Origin: Bacteroidia bacterium
GTDB lineage: Bacteria; Bacteroidota; Bacteroidia; Bacteroidales; CAJPTX01
Length of the DNA: 19,983 nucleotides
Reading direction: 5' to 3'
Assembly (NCBI GenBank): GCA_905373625.1
Contig: CAJPTS010000010.1
Location: forward strand, 1-19,983
The notes under the pieces were generated by a model. It saw only the letters and a program-made list of their open reading frames with translations, searched no databases and was not told the origin of the DNA. A program made the position numbers and the translations under genes. Position 1 is the first letter of the stretch, and the number at the start of each line of letters is the position of its first letter. Shown here piece after piece: positions 1-7,341 of the stretch.

Positions 1-903
1 ATTATGAATCATTCTATTGATTGAAAGTACTACAGCGCCGTTATATACGTGCATATAATTGAGTGCTATTTTCTGCTCTTGTTTTATGATGGATATTACG
101 TCTAGGTCACCCACCTCAGGATTTACAATACTATTTTTATGTTGGTATTCTTTTAGTTCTTGTATCTGCCTGTAGAGAACTTCGGCTTTTTCAAATTCCA
201 GCGATTCTATATTTTTATTATACTCGTCATTAAGCTTGTTAATTACAATTCCTACTTTACCATTCAAAATTGCCGCGATATTATTTATAGCGTTATTATA
301 TTCGTCTTTACTTATTGCATTTATACATGGGGCTTTACAGTTATGTATATGATACTCTAAGCATGCACGATAAGCTTTTCTTTCTATCTGATTTTGTGTC
401 ATCGGTATTTTGCAAGTTCGATAGAAAAATAAGCCTCGCAAAGTTCTTAATATCGCTTGAATACTTCCACTAGAAGTATAAGGACCATAGTATTTTCCGC
501 GACTCGCTATATAATTTCGTGTCATAAATACGCGCGGATATTCCTCACGTGTAATACACACCCATGGATAAGACTTATCATCTTTCAATAAGATATTGTA
601 TTTCGGTTGATTTTCTTTTATGAGATTGTTTTCCAGAAGGAGAGCTTCCTCTTCAGTATTAACTATAATAAAATCGAGAAATGCGATTTGCTTAATCAAT
701 ATTCGAGTTTTAGGGGCTTGTCTTTGAAGGTTTAAGAAGTAGGAACTAACACGTTTCTTCAAATCTTTTGCTTTACCTACATAGATCACTTTCTTGTATT
801 GGTTTTTGAAAACATATACTCCTGGGACGTGTGGCAGCATTTTTACTGTTTCACGAACACTCGCATAGCGCTCGTCACTCAGTATATCTTCTTTTTTCTC
901 CAT
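1..903 (-). CDS. uvrC: UvrABC excinuclease subunit C, N-terminal part (cut by window edge)
   Basis: UvrC makes the incisions on both sides of a lesion in nucleotide excision repair after UvrA and UvrB have loaded. The frame is open from an ATG at 901-903 to base 1, giving the first 301 residues; the full family length is about 600, so the C-terminal RNase H-like nuclease and helix-hairpin-helix parts lie outside the window. Visible parts are a GIY-YIG nuclease domain (residues about 24-100, with GVY at 28-30, YVG at 41-43, R51 and E91), four cysteines C164, C181, C189 and C193 in the spacing of the UvrC iron-sulfur site, and a UVR/UvrB-binding helix at about 218-252. It follows mnmG by 60 nt on the same strand. 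Its GC content looks clearly lower than that of the other genes here (roughly a third by eye). Identity is secure; it is incomplete only because of the window edge. Confidence 0.96.
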   Translation of the reverse strand, partial: MEKKEDILSDERYASVRETVKMLPHVPGVYVFKNQYKKVIYVGKAKDLKKRVSSYFLNLQRQAPKTRILIKQIAFLDFIIVNTEEEALLLENNLIKENQPKYNILLKDDKSYPWVCITREEYPRVFMTRNYIASRGKYYGPYTSSGSIQAILRTLRGLFFYRTCKIPMTQNQIERKAYRACLEYHIHNCKAPCINAISKDEYNNAINNIAAILNGKVGIVINKLNDEYNKNIESLEFEKAEVLYRQIQELKEYQHKNSIVNPEVGDLDVISIIKQEQKIALNYMHVYNGAVVLSINRMIHN

Positions 904-920
904 TGTATAAAATCTATAAC

Positions 921-953
921 TCAATAAATTAAAAAGAATTACAGACAATTCTT
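921..953 (-). terminator. AT-rich hairpin plus U tract after mnmG
   Basis: On the minus strand, 10 nt past the mnmG stop, AAGAATT (953-947) and AATTCTT (940-934) form a perfect 7-bp stem with a 6-nt loop, followed at once by a T-rich run. The geometry is that of an intrinsic terminator or attenuator between mnmG and uvrC. The stem has only one G-C pair, so it would be weak and some read-through into uvrC is likely. No TAnnTTTG box is seen in the 60-nt gap. Confidence 0.35.
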
Positions 954-963
954 AGAATAATAA

Positions 964-2859
964 TTAAACTGTTCCACGTGGAACAAAATTTTTCATTGCG
1001 GTCAGTATAGCTTTAATATCGCTGGGTTTTATTCCTGGAATTTGTTTTGCGTCACCTATCGTTTTGGGGTGTAGTTTGGTTAATTTTTGTCTCCCTTCGA
1101 TACTTATACTTTCAATCGCTGTAAAGTTAAAGCTGTCGGGTATATGTACGTGATCTATGTTGGTATGATGTAGGTTTTCTTGCTCTTCTTTTTCTATATA
1201 GCTGGCGTACTTAATTTTGATTTCAGCACCTTGAATAAAAAGTGGATCGTGTGTATTAAATTGGTCGGGTAGGGTAGGGTGATTGTTAATGAGGGAGGGT
1301 AAAGATATTTCGGGGCGTAATAAGATTTTACCTAGCTTAGTCGGTTGTGTAATTAGTGTAGAATTATTTTGTTCTAAAAAATGGTTTATTTCTTCTGGTT
1401 TAATAGATTGGTTCTCTAGTTGTTTTACAATCTGATCTATCTTTTCGTACTTCTCTTTTGTGTGTTCGTAACGTTCTCGCGATATCATACCTGCCGTGTA
1501 GGCAATTTCATTAAAACGTTGGTCAGCATTATCTTGTCGGAGTGTGAGGCGATGTTCGGCACGACTAGTGAACATCCGATAAGGCTCATCAACCCCCTTA
1601 CTAATCAAATCATCTAGCATTACACCTATATATCCGTCCGAACGTTGAAGTATCATAGGAGAGCGTGCGCTAAGAGAAAGAGTTGCATTTATACCCGCCA
1701 CAAGCCCCTGAGCTGCTGCCTCCTCATATCCAGTAGTTCCATTGATTTGACCAGCAAGGTATAAGTTTGTTACAATCTGTGATTCTAAAGTTTTATAGAG
1801 TTGACGTGGGTCAAAATAATCATATTCAATTGCGTACCCTGGTCGGATTATATGTGCTTTTTCCAACCCACGGATTGTACGAAGTGCACGCTCCTGTACG
1901 TCAAACGGAAGCGAAGTACTGAAGCCGTTTATATAGACTGTTTGTCCAGTTTCGCTTTCTGGTTCTAGGAAAATTGGGTGTGAAGATTTCTCACTAAAGA
2001 TGTGTATCTTATCTTCGATACTCGGGCAGTAGCGTGGTCCGCGTCCCTGTATTACATGTTGAAAAAGCGGAGATTTATCTAGGTTATCTCTTAGAATCTG
2101 ATGAGTTATCTCGTTCGTATCTGTAATATAACAGGGGCGTTGTTTAAGAGTTCGTAATTCATTTGTAATGAAAGAGAATGTCCCTACTTCTTCATCTCCA
2201 TTTTGAATTCTACAATTGGATAGATCTATTGTGGGAAGATGTAGTCGTGGCGATGTTCCAGTCTTAAAGCGTCCCGCTTGCAGCCCGTTTTCTACTAATT
2301 GTTTTGTTAGCTGTGTAACAGATGGTTCATCTATTCTGCCTCCAGCTGTATGATACATTCCTATATGTATGAGACCGTTCAAAAACGTCCCCGCAGTGAG
2401 TATGACACGTTGTGCTCTAATTTCTCCTCGTATGCGTGAGAGTATCCCTTTGCATATTACTTTTTTTTCTTCACGGGCGAGTAGTAGTTCTTCTATTGTG
2501 TCTTGTATTATAAGAAGATTGGGAGTATTCTCGAGTTTTTGACGCCATGTCAGACTAAATATTTCACGATCGCACTGTGCACGGGGACTATGCATGGCTG
2601 GACCTTTTGATCTATTCAGCATGCGGAACTGTATACTAGACAAGTCAGTACACTGTCCAGTGTATCCGCCAAGTGCGTCTATTTCTCGGACAATTTGTCC
2701 TTTACCAATACCACCGATGGAAGGATTACAGCTCATAACCGCCATCTTGGTAATATCGGTAGTAACAAGCAGTGTCTTTGCGCCTAGATGTGCTGCTGCA
2801 TGTGCAGCTTCGCATCCCGCATGACCGCCTCCGATAATTATAATGTCTATATCTTTCAT
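964..2859 (-). CDS. mnmG: tRNA uridine-5-carboxymethylaminomethyl(34) synthesis enzyme MnmG (GidA)
   Basis: FAD-dependent partner of MnmE that places the carboxymethylaminomethyl group on C5 of the wobble uridine (U34) of certain tRNAs, using glycine and a folate one-carbon unit. It has 631 residues, normal for the family. The dinucleotide-binding GGGHAG is at 10-15, the conserved MSCNPSIGG with a cysteine at 42-50, GTFLNG at 157-162, the GidA signature GPRYCPSIEDKI at 274-285 (C277 is a conserved cysteine), and the FAD-contacting segment around GTTGYEEAAAQG at 374-385. The C-terminal helical domain that contacts MnmE and tRNA ends the protein. The start is ATG with no Shine-Dalgarno sequence. 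A 152-nt leader with several inverted repeats separates it from ybeY. MnmE is not in the window, but MnmA, which thiolates the same base, lies at the right end. Confidence 0.98.
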   Translation of the reverse strand: MKDIDIIIIGGGHAGCEAAHAAAHLGAKTLLVTTDITKMAVMSCNPSIGGIGKGQIVREIDALGGYTGQCTDLSSIQFRMLNRSKGPAMHSPRAQCDREIFSLTWRQKLENTPNLLIIQDTIEELLLAREEKKVICKGILSRIRGEIRAQRVILTAGTFLNGLIHIGMYHTAGGRIDEPSVTQLTKQLVENGLQAGRFKTGTSPRLHLPTIDLSNCRIQNGDEEVGTFSFITNELRTLKQRPCYITDTNEITHQILRDNLDKSPLFQHVIQGRGPRYCPSIEDKIHIFSEKSSHPIFLEPESETGQTVYINGFSTSLPFDVQERALRTIRGLEKAHIIRPGYAIEYDYFDPRQLYKTLESQIVTNLYLAGQINGTTGYEEAAAQGLVAGINATLSLSARSPMILQRSDGYIGVMLDDLISKGVDEPYRMFTSRAEHRLTLRQDNADQRFNEIAYTAGMISRERYEHTKEKYEKIDQIVKQLENQSIKPEEINHFLEQNNSTLITQPTKLGKILLRPEISLPSLINNHPTLPDQFNTHDPLFIQGAEIKIKYASYIEKEEQENLHHTNIDHVHIPDSFNFTAIESISIEGRQKLTKLHPKTIGDAKQIPGIKPSDIKAILTAMKNFVPRGTV

Positions 2860-3011
2860 AAAGCAAAGAAAATGCTTTTTATGCTTTGCGGAGCAAGAGC
2901 TGGGAGGCGTACAATCTGTGCAACGAATGCAATTATTCTCTTTGCGTTGTACGATTTATATCGGTAATTTACTAAATAAGTAAGCTTTAACGAGAAACTC
3001 TTACCGCGTCG
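2860..3011 (-). promoter_or_regulatory. Possible structured leader of mnmG
   Basis: This noncoding stretch between ybeY and mnmG holds several short inverted repeats: CGTACAA (2908-2914) with TTGTACG (2947-2953), CAACG (2921-2925) with CGTTG (2945-2949), GCAAAG (2863-2868) with CTTTGC (2884-2889), and AAAGCA (2860-2865) with TGCTTT (2873-2878). The pairs in each set compete with one another, so two alternative folds are possible. The last set lies directly next to the mnmG ATG and could cover the translation start. No TAnnTTTG box is present. This could be an mRNA leader or just a spacer; no known riboswitch is recognised. Confidence 0.25.
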
Positions 3012-3440
3012 TTATAACAGAATAGTAAATTCTGATAGCCAGTATTCTTCCGCTTCTCGCATTTTGCGTATGTCTTCGGGCGTATGATCGTCAAAACCTA
3101 TCATATGTAGGATACCGTGAAAGAGAACTCGTACTACTTCTGCATAGGCAGATGTATGATAGTGTTTGGCGTTTTCTAATATGACGGGAATGCAGACAAA
3201 GATATCGGCTGTTATTACCTTGGGCTCTTCTGAAAGAGGAAAGGTTATAATGTCTGTATAATAATGGTGAGAAAGATATTTAATATTTGTCTTTCGGATA
3301 ATTTGTTTAGAGCAGAGGATGTAGTTTATTATTCCTACCGAGTAGCCTTTTTCTTGGCACATACGCATTATGATGGTGCGTATAGCCTTTTTATTGCGAA
3401 GTAGGTAGTTTACCCCCTCGGTGTAGAATGAGATGCTCAA
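3012..3440 (-). CDS. ybeY: Endoribonuclease YbeY (rRNA maturation, UPF0054)
   Basis: YbeY is a small metal-dependent endoribonuclease acting in 16S rRNA 3' processing and 70S ribosome quality control. The 142-residue protein has the family core: TDIITFPL at 62-69, the strand DIF at 79-81, and the metal motif HGILHMIGFDDH at 108-119. H108 and H112 match the first two zinc ligands. The usual third ligand position (six residues after the second His) is D118, with a histidine one residue later at 119. The best start is TTG at 3438-3440, 2 nt after the stop of the upstream gene, because the N-terminus (SISFYTEGV) looks like other Bacteroidota YbeY proteins and the next ATG would remove about 24 residues including that start. 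It is probably co-transcribed and coupled with the RsbW-like gene. The call is secure; the start codon is likely. Confidence 0.93.
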   Translation of the reverse strand: MSISFYTEGVNYLLRNKKAIRTIIMRMCQEKGYSVGIINYILCSKQIIRKTNIKYLSHHYYTDIITFPLSEEPKVITADIFVCIPVILENAKHYHTSAYAEVVRVLFHGILHMIGFDDHTPEDIRKMREAEEYWLSEFTILL

Positions 3441-3442
3441 AT

Positions 3443-3847
3443 CTATACTAATTTACTTCTGACGAATCTGATTTCTACCTTTCGTCCCCCATTCATATAT
3501 TCCACTTTATCGGCGAGTGTGCGTGTAAGGAAAACACCGCGTCCTTCAGTCTTTTCAATATTTTCCGGAAGAGTGGGATCGGGGATCTTTGTAGGGTCGA
3601 AGCCTTCGCCCTCGTCTTCGATAGTGAATATATAGTCTGCTTCTGTAATATCAAATGTACAGATGACCTTCTTGTCGGGATTAAGTTTATTACCGTGTAC
3701 TACGGCGTTGTTAAAAGTCTCGCAAATAGCTATTTGTACATTTGCTTCCAGTTCCGCTAGTCCATCTATATTCATGAAAAGCTCATCCAAGAAGCTGAGG
3801 AATTCATTATTTGCAGCGACGGTCGAAGCTAGGACTATTTTTTTCAT
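3443..3847 (-). CDS. RsbW/SpoIIAB-like anti-sigma factor, histidine-kinase-type ATPase
   Basis: A 134-residue stand-alone GHKL/HATPase domain of the RsbW/SpoIIAB type. Such proteins bind a sigma factor and phosphorylate a STAS-domain anti-anti-sigma factor on Ser/Thr. The N box is at 41-53 (E43 and N47 in CETFNNAVVHG), the G1 box is DEGEGFD at 78-84, and the G2 box is GRGVFL at 102-107. There is no sensor or membrane part. The start is ATG; a TAnnTTTG-type -7 box lies about 110 nt upstream. It sits 2 nt before ybeY. No STAS protein, PP2C phosphatase or sigma factor is encoded in the window, so its partners are unknown. As I recall, a small ATPase of this type is commonly found next to ybeY in Bacteroidota; the functional link is not established here. 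Confidence 0.85.
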   Translation of the reverse strand: MKKIVLASTVAANNEFLSFLDELFMNIDGLAELEANVQIAICETFNNAVVHGNKLNPDKKVICTFDITEADYIFTIEDEGEGFDPTKIPDPTLPENIEKTEGRGVFLTRTLADKVEYMNGGRKVEIRFVRSKLV

Positions 3848-3958
3848 AGCTGTATAACTGTAAATTTTTCGTTCTTTTTTGGCTAACTTCTATTGTTCTT
3901 AACTGTTCCGTAGGTTTCTTTTTCGTCTATTACTATTTTCCTAAAATGATTACTTACG

Positions 3959-3966
3959 CAAAGGTA
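3959..3966 (-). promoter_or_regulatory. Bacteroidota -7 promoter box before the RsbW-like gene
   Basis: The minus strand reads TACCTTTG, a full match to the Bacteroidota -7 consensus TAnnTTTG. It lies 112 nt upstream of the ATG of the RsbW-like gene, past the EnvC-like gene. A TTTG that could serve as -33 element is at 3995-3992, but the spacing is about 5 nt longer than usual, so the match is partial. If used, it would start an RsbW-like/ybeY/mnmG transcript. Confidence 0.4.
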
Positions 3967-3988
3967 AGGTTTATCGTCTAATTTAGGA

Positions 3989-4016
3989 TAGCAAAAGCAG
4001 GAGAGAAGCTTTGCTA
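3989..4016 (-). terminator. Stem-loop between the EnvC-like and RsbW-like genes
   Basis: TAGCAAAAGC (3989-3998) pairs with GCTTTGCTA (4008-4016) with one bulged A and a 9-nt loop. It lies about 80 nt past the EnvC-like stop and just upstream of the proposed RsbW-like promoter. There is no U tract on the minus strand, so it is not a classical intrinsic terminator; it could be an RNA processing or stability hairpin, or a protein-binding dyad. Confidence 0.25.
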
Positions 4017-4097
4017 CGCAAAGAAAGACCGAGTATTATAAGTAGTAATCAGAATTTTGTAACTAAACATTTGATCTATCAAATCAATATAAGAATT

Positions 4098-5279
4098 TTA
4101 CGGGTGTAGCCACAATTTTGGGTTTTGAGATTTGAATTCACGCCAAATCTCGAAGTGTAGAATTCCTTGTTCGGCTTTTTTCTCTGTGTATAAAGTACCA
4201 ATTGCTTGTCCCGCCTTAACTTCGTCGCCTATATTTACTACTATACTTGTCAGGTTAGAATACAGAGTAAGGAAATCGCCGTGTCTGATAATGACTACGT
4301 CGTTTCCTCCAGGTATGCGTGCCACTTTGGTTACTTTCCCATGAAATACGCTTCGCACTACAGTATTTTTCTTTGCGGCAATATCTATTCCCTCGCTCGT
4401 GGTTTTGATCCCTTTTATAAGCTTGCTTTCTTGTTGTCCATAGCCGCGTACAATTGATCCTGTGAGTATGGGCCATGGAAGCCTTCCTTTATTGCTAGCA
4501 AAGTCTTTACTCAGCTTCTTATAAATAGCGTCGTGCTTTGCTTTACGGTTTTGTTCTGCTTCCTCTTCTAGGAGTTTATTTATAGCCACATTGAGATCAC
4601 GTACTTTCTTTTGATCTTCGAGGAGTGTATTCTTTAGTTCCTTTTCTTGGAGAAGAAGACGCTTCAACTCATTGTTATATTGGTTTTGCTCAGATAGTAG
4701 CTGGTTGCGGCTCGTATACTCTTCGTTACGCAGTACTACTAAATACTTTTGTGCAGTGACTAACGAATCGCGTTCTGCATGTAAACGTTGGTTTAATTCT
4801 GTAATAGCATCGTATTGAGAATGTTGGTATTGTAGATACTCTTTATAAAACCTGATGCGTCGGTACATCTGCGAGAGGTTTTGCGAAGCTAAAATATGTA
4901 GCAGGACATTACTTTTGCTTTGCAGAAACTGTGTACTACGAATGAATTCAGCATAGTGAAGTAAAAGAGTATCAAGCTTTTGCTCGTAATATGTAATACT
5001 TTTTACACGTTGGTTGATCTCCGTATTATAGAATTGAATTTGCTGATTGATATTTTTTATAAGATCGTTCCGAGTTTCTATTTGCGAATGAATGAGATCT
5101 AGCTTCTGTGTGTTCTGGGCTTGACTTTTACTACCTTCCTCAATGAGCTGGGAGGTGGTGGCTATTCGTGCCAATGTCTGTTCTTTTTGTTTTTGTAAAT
5201 CGGCTATACTTTGTGCTGAGCTTGTATAGGTAAGGGATAGAATAATAGTCAAAAGTATATACAGATTAAGAAGTTTCAT
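4098..5279 (-). CDS. EnvC-like murein hydrolase activator (coiled coil plus degenerate LytM/M23 domain)
   Basis: A 393-residue exported protein with a signal peptide at about 1-23 (cleavage near SAQ), a long coiled coil at about 24-255 and a LytM/M23 domain at about 285-393. In active M23 enzymes zinc is held by HxxxD and HxH; here the first histidine is replaced (SEGIDI, 295-300), the usual YAHL histidine is N342 (YSNL), and HLHFE is reduced to ILHFE with only H375. The domain should therefore not cleave peptidoglycan but act as E. coli EnvC does: a periplasmic protein that activates cell-wall amidases at the division site. The layout (signal, coiled coil, degenerate LytM) is exactly that of EnvC. 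The start is ATG; no consensus promoter is visible in the 244-nt gap upstream. No amidase gene is in the window. The call of family is firm; the activator role is inferred from the lost residues. Confidence 0.88.
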   Translation of the reverse strand: MKLLNLYILLTIILSLTYTSSAQSIADLQKQKEQTLARIATTSQLIEEGSKSQAQNTQKLDLIHSQIETRNDLIKNINQQIQFYNTEINQRVKSITYYEQKLDTLLLHYAEFIRSTQFLQSKSNVLLHILASQNLSQMYRRIRFYKEYLQYQHSQYDAITELNQRLHAERDSLVTAQKYLVVLRNEEYTSRNQLLSEQNQYNNELKRLLLQEKELKNTLLEDQKKVRDLNVAINKLLEEEAEQNRKAKHDAIYKKLSKDFASNKGRLPWPILTGSIVRGYGQQESKLIKGIKTTSEGIDIAAKKNTVVRSVFHGKVTKVARIPGGNDVVIIRHGDFLTLYSNLTSIVVNIGDEVKAGQAIGTLYTEKKAEQGILHFEIWREFKSQNPKLWLHP

Positions 5280-5523
5280 AGCACAAAATGTTTTATGTCT
5301 GGTCGGCTATATTCTATTAACTCTATAAGATTCCCACTTTTTTCAACAGCTAAAATACAATTGAAATATCTAAGTAACGGGAGAAGAGCGTCACGAATCG
5401 GTGTAAGGCAAAACGAGTGCGAGTAGATATGAAAAGAGTTCGTAAAACAGCAATTGCATGGGAAAATAGGACAAGTAAGGATTATAATTTATTGATATAT
5501 AGCGAATCGCTCCACCAATCTTC

Positions 5524-7005
5524 TTATGAAGATTGAGACGTTTTCTGGTTCATTAGTTCAGCCCTATGCTGCCATTCTAATAGTTCTTGTAGCTGTTGTT
5601 GTTTCGGTAATTCGCGTTTTTGTTGCGCTGTTTGCGTATAGTATTGGTGGCGATTGATGAACTCTATCTGCTGTCCAACCCAAGCAGCCTCGTCGCCCAC
5701 CATACCACGTTCGCGGAGCTCTTGGTATAAGTTATGCGCGCCATTGGTATAATCGAGACGCCCCAGATAATCTAAGTCGGCGTCGCAGATAATTTTTTCT
5801 AGTAGTGTGGTTGGATGCACGGGCATCTTGGTGGCCATAATGAGACGTCCTACTTGTTCGATCTGACTGTGGGAGTAACCGAAATTGGGTAACGTTTGGA
5901 AGGCCATATCTACACCTACGCGCTCGTGCTCGGCATAGCTGATCACATGCCCCGAGTCGTGTAGTAGTGCAGCCGTTTGAAGAATTAAGAGCTCTTCCTC
6001 AGTTACTCCCTCCGCTCTTCCGATTATCTCTACTTGTATCACCACATCTTGTGTATGACGCGTATTGTGGTAGTACAAATCTTTGGGCAATTTCTTTTCG
6101 AGCCAATCAAAAATATATTCGCTCAAGTCTGAAAAATGAAGCTGTTGGTATCTTGTGTGAAACAGGGCGTTTGGCTTTTTGCCTTCGCCATTCTCTGAGA
6201 GCTCGGGTCTAATTCCTTTCACAAAATACATGACTAGTTGCTTCCCGTTTTTTACGGTCATTTTGCCGCGGTTTTCACACTCAAAGAAGTTATGAATGAC
6301 ATTGTAAGTATCCTCGGAGATGTTAATACGTCCTTCAGCTCCTGCCGACTCCATGCGCTTGGCATTATTGACCGTCGCGCCCCAGATATCTAACGAGAGT
6401 TTGTTTCTGCCCAGAATGCCCGAAGTTACTGTTCCCGTAGCAATACCAATGCGGATACCCCAGTGCGACCCCTCCATTCGGAATTCGTGGTTAAGTTGTT
6501 CCAAGGTCTCGAGCATCTCCATCGCAAGTAGAACTACACGAACGGGGTTCGCTTTATCGTATTGATCCATTCCCGCAACGCACATGTAAGCATCGCCGAT
6601 AGTCTTGATCTTTTCTACTTTGTGGCGCTCTGCAAGCCCGTCTAATGCAAAAATGTAGTGGTCTAGGAAATCTAGTAGCGCCTCGCTGTTTTCTGCGTCT
6701 ACGATGGCAGAGAAGCCCACTACATCTGAAAATAATACGGTAGACTGTGGGCATTCTTTGTTATCTACACGCCCTGTACGTTGGAGCTCGCTAGCTGTCT
6801 CGCGCGGTAAAACTCGGTGCAGAAGATTTGATAGCTTTTCTCGCTCATTAATGAGTTCGTGCGAGCGCCTATTGAGTTCCTTCTCAAAGCGCGCATAGAT
6901 CTGCGCTTGGTATAAGGAAAATGCGGCACGAACCACCCCAACAAAGGTGGTTACTACAGAAGCGCCCAGTATGATAAGAAGGGTAATAGATATATATTCT
7001 GACAC
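5524..7005 (-). CDS. Membrane-anchored class III adenylate cyclase fused to an HD phosphohydrolase domain
   Basis: A 493-residue protein with three parts. Residues about 5-29 form one membrane helix. Residues 30-80 form a coiled coil ending in the cyclase-transducer-like LLHRVLPRETASELQRTG (61-78). Residues 85-265 are a class III cyclase domain with a complete catalytic set: metal ligands D94 (LFSDVVGFS) and D138 (IKTIGDAYM), adenine-selecting K134 and D206 (LDIWG), transition-state N213 and R217. The Lys/Asp pair points to ATP, so to cAMP rather than cGMP. Residues about 290-478 are an HD-superfamily domain with H317 (HNTRHTQDV), H349-D350 (LLHDSGH), H360-E361 and D408/D410 as candidate ligands; its substrate is unknown, but a cyclic-nucleotide phosphodiesterase or nucleotidase role would fit. 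The start is GTG at 7003-7005; an in-frame TAA lies 6 nt upstream and the next ATG would remove the membrane helix and the first metal Asp. GC content is higher than in the EnvC-like gene beside it. No cAMP receptor protein gene is in the window. Confidence 0.9.
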   Translation of the reverse strand: MSEYISITLLIILGASVVTTFVGVVRAAFSLYQAQIYARFEKELNRRSHELINEREKLSNLLHRVLPRETASELQRTGRVDNKECPQSTVLFSDVVGFSAIVDAENSEALLDFLDHYIFALDGLAERHKVEKIKTIGDAYMCVAGMDQYDKANPVRVVLLAMEMLETLEQLNHEFRMEGSHWGIRIGIATGTVTSGILGRNKLSLDIWGATVNNAKRMESAGAEGRINISEDTYNVIHNFFECENRGKMTVKNGKQLVMYFVKGIRPELSENGEGKKPNALFHTRYQQLHFSDLSEYIFDWLEKKLPKDLYYHNTRHTQDVVIQVEIIGRAEGVTEEELLILQTAALLHDSGHVISYAEHERVGVDMAFQTLPNFGYSHSQIEQVGRLIMATKMPVHPTTLLEKIICDADLDYLGRLDYTNGAHNLYQELRERGMVGDEAAWVGQQIEFINRHQYYTQTAQQKRELPKQQQLQELLEWQHRAELMNQKTSQSS

Positions 7006-7341
7006 GGCGGATTATTTTTCTTTTTCGTTGGAAAGTATACGAATTATGCACATGCTATGTTCCTCTTTCTTATTCGGTAACAACGCATTAAGCTTATTAT
7101 AAGATATACGTTGTCTGAAAATGAAAGATTAGTATAGATTGATTATGTACAAGATTATCAATTGTTTGATTACATAGAACAAACAGACATTTGGTTAAAG
7201 TTTAGTATGCATGAGTTCATTTCCCGATCTGGATTCTAAGCCTAGAATATGATAAACTTGTACCTTCAGAGGAGAATTGTGGTATTGCATTAGCCTATGG
7301 AATCTGTAATGAAAAGATTTTGAAGGGTATAATAGGCTATA
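7006..7341. other. 336-nt noncoding gap between the TPR gene and the cyclase gene
   Basis: No convincing gene is seen here. On the minus strand there is a 31-codon ORF without ribosome-binding signal or recognisable sequence, most likely chance. A two-part dyad is present: TATGTA (7144-7149) with TACATA (7171-7176), enclosing ATCAA (7157-7161) with TTGAT (7166-7170); it is A/T-rich, has no U tract and could be an operator or nothing. No TAnnTTTG box is found on the minus strand, so the cyclase promoter is not identified. Confidence 0.4.

Noticed and set aside
160..360. 66-residue hydrophobic plus-strand ORF at the left edge
   Set aside because: It is antisense to uvrC coding sequence with clear Cys-cluster and UVR motifs; hydrophobicity comes from the A/T-rich complement.
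1..903. GIY-YIG domain taken as a homing endonuclease or mobile element
   Set aside because: The domain is followed by the four-cysteine site and the UVR helix in the order of UvrC, so it is the normal repair nuclease.
5391..5459. 22-codon minus-strand ORF with a hydrophobic peptide in the gap between the cyclase and EnvC-like genes
   Set aside because: No promoter, ribosome-binding signal or conservation evidence; too short to separate from chance. The rest of the 244-nt gap shows nothing recognisable.
7144..7176. Two-part A/T-rich dyad as a terminator of the TPR operon
   Set aside because: The stem is weak, has an asymmetric 7-nt bulge and no U tract on the minus strand; kept only as a remark on the gap.
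7210..7305. 31-codon minus-strand ORF in the TPR-cyclase gap
   Set aside because: No start signal, no motif and no remnant of a known family such as DUF4292 could be seen in it.
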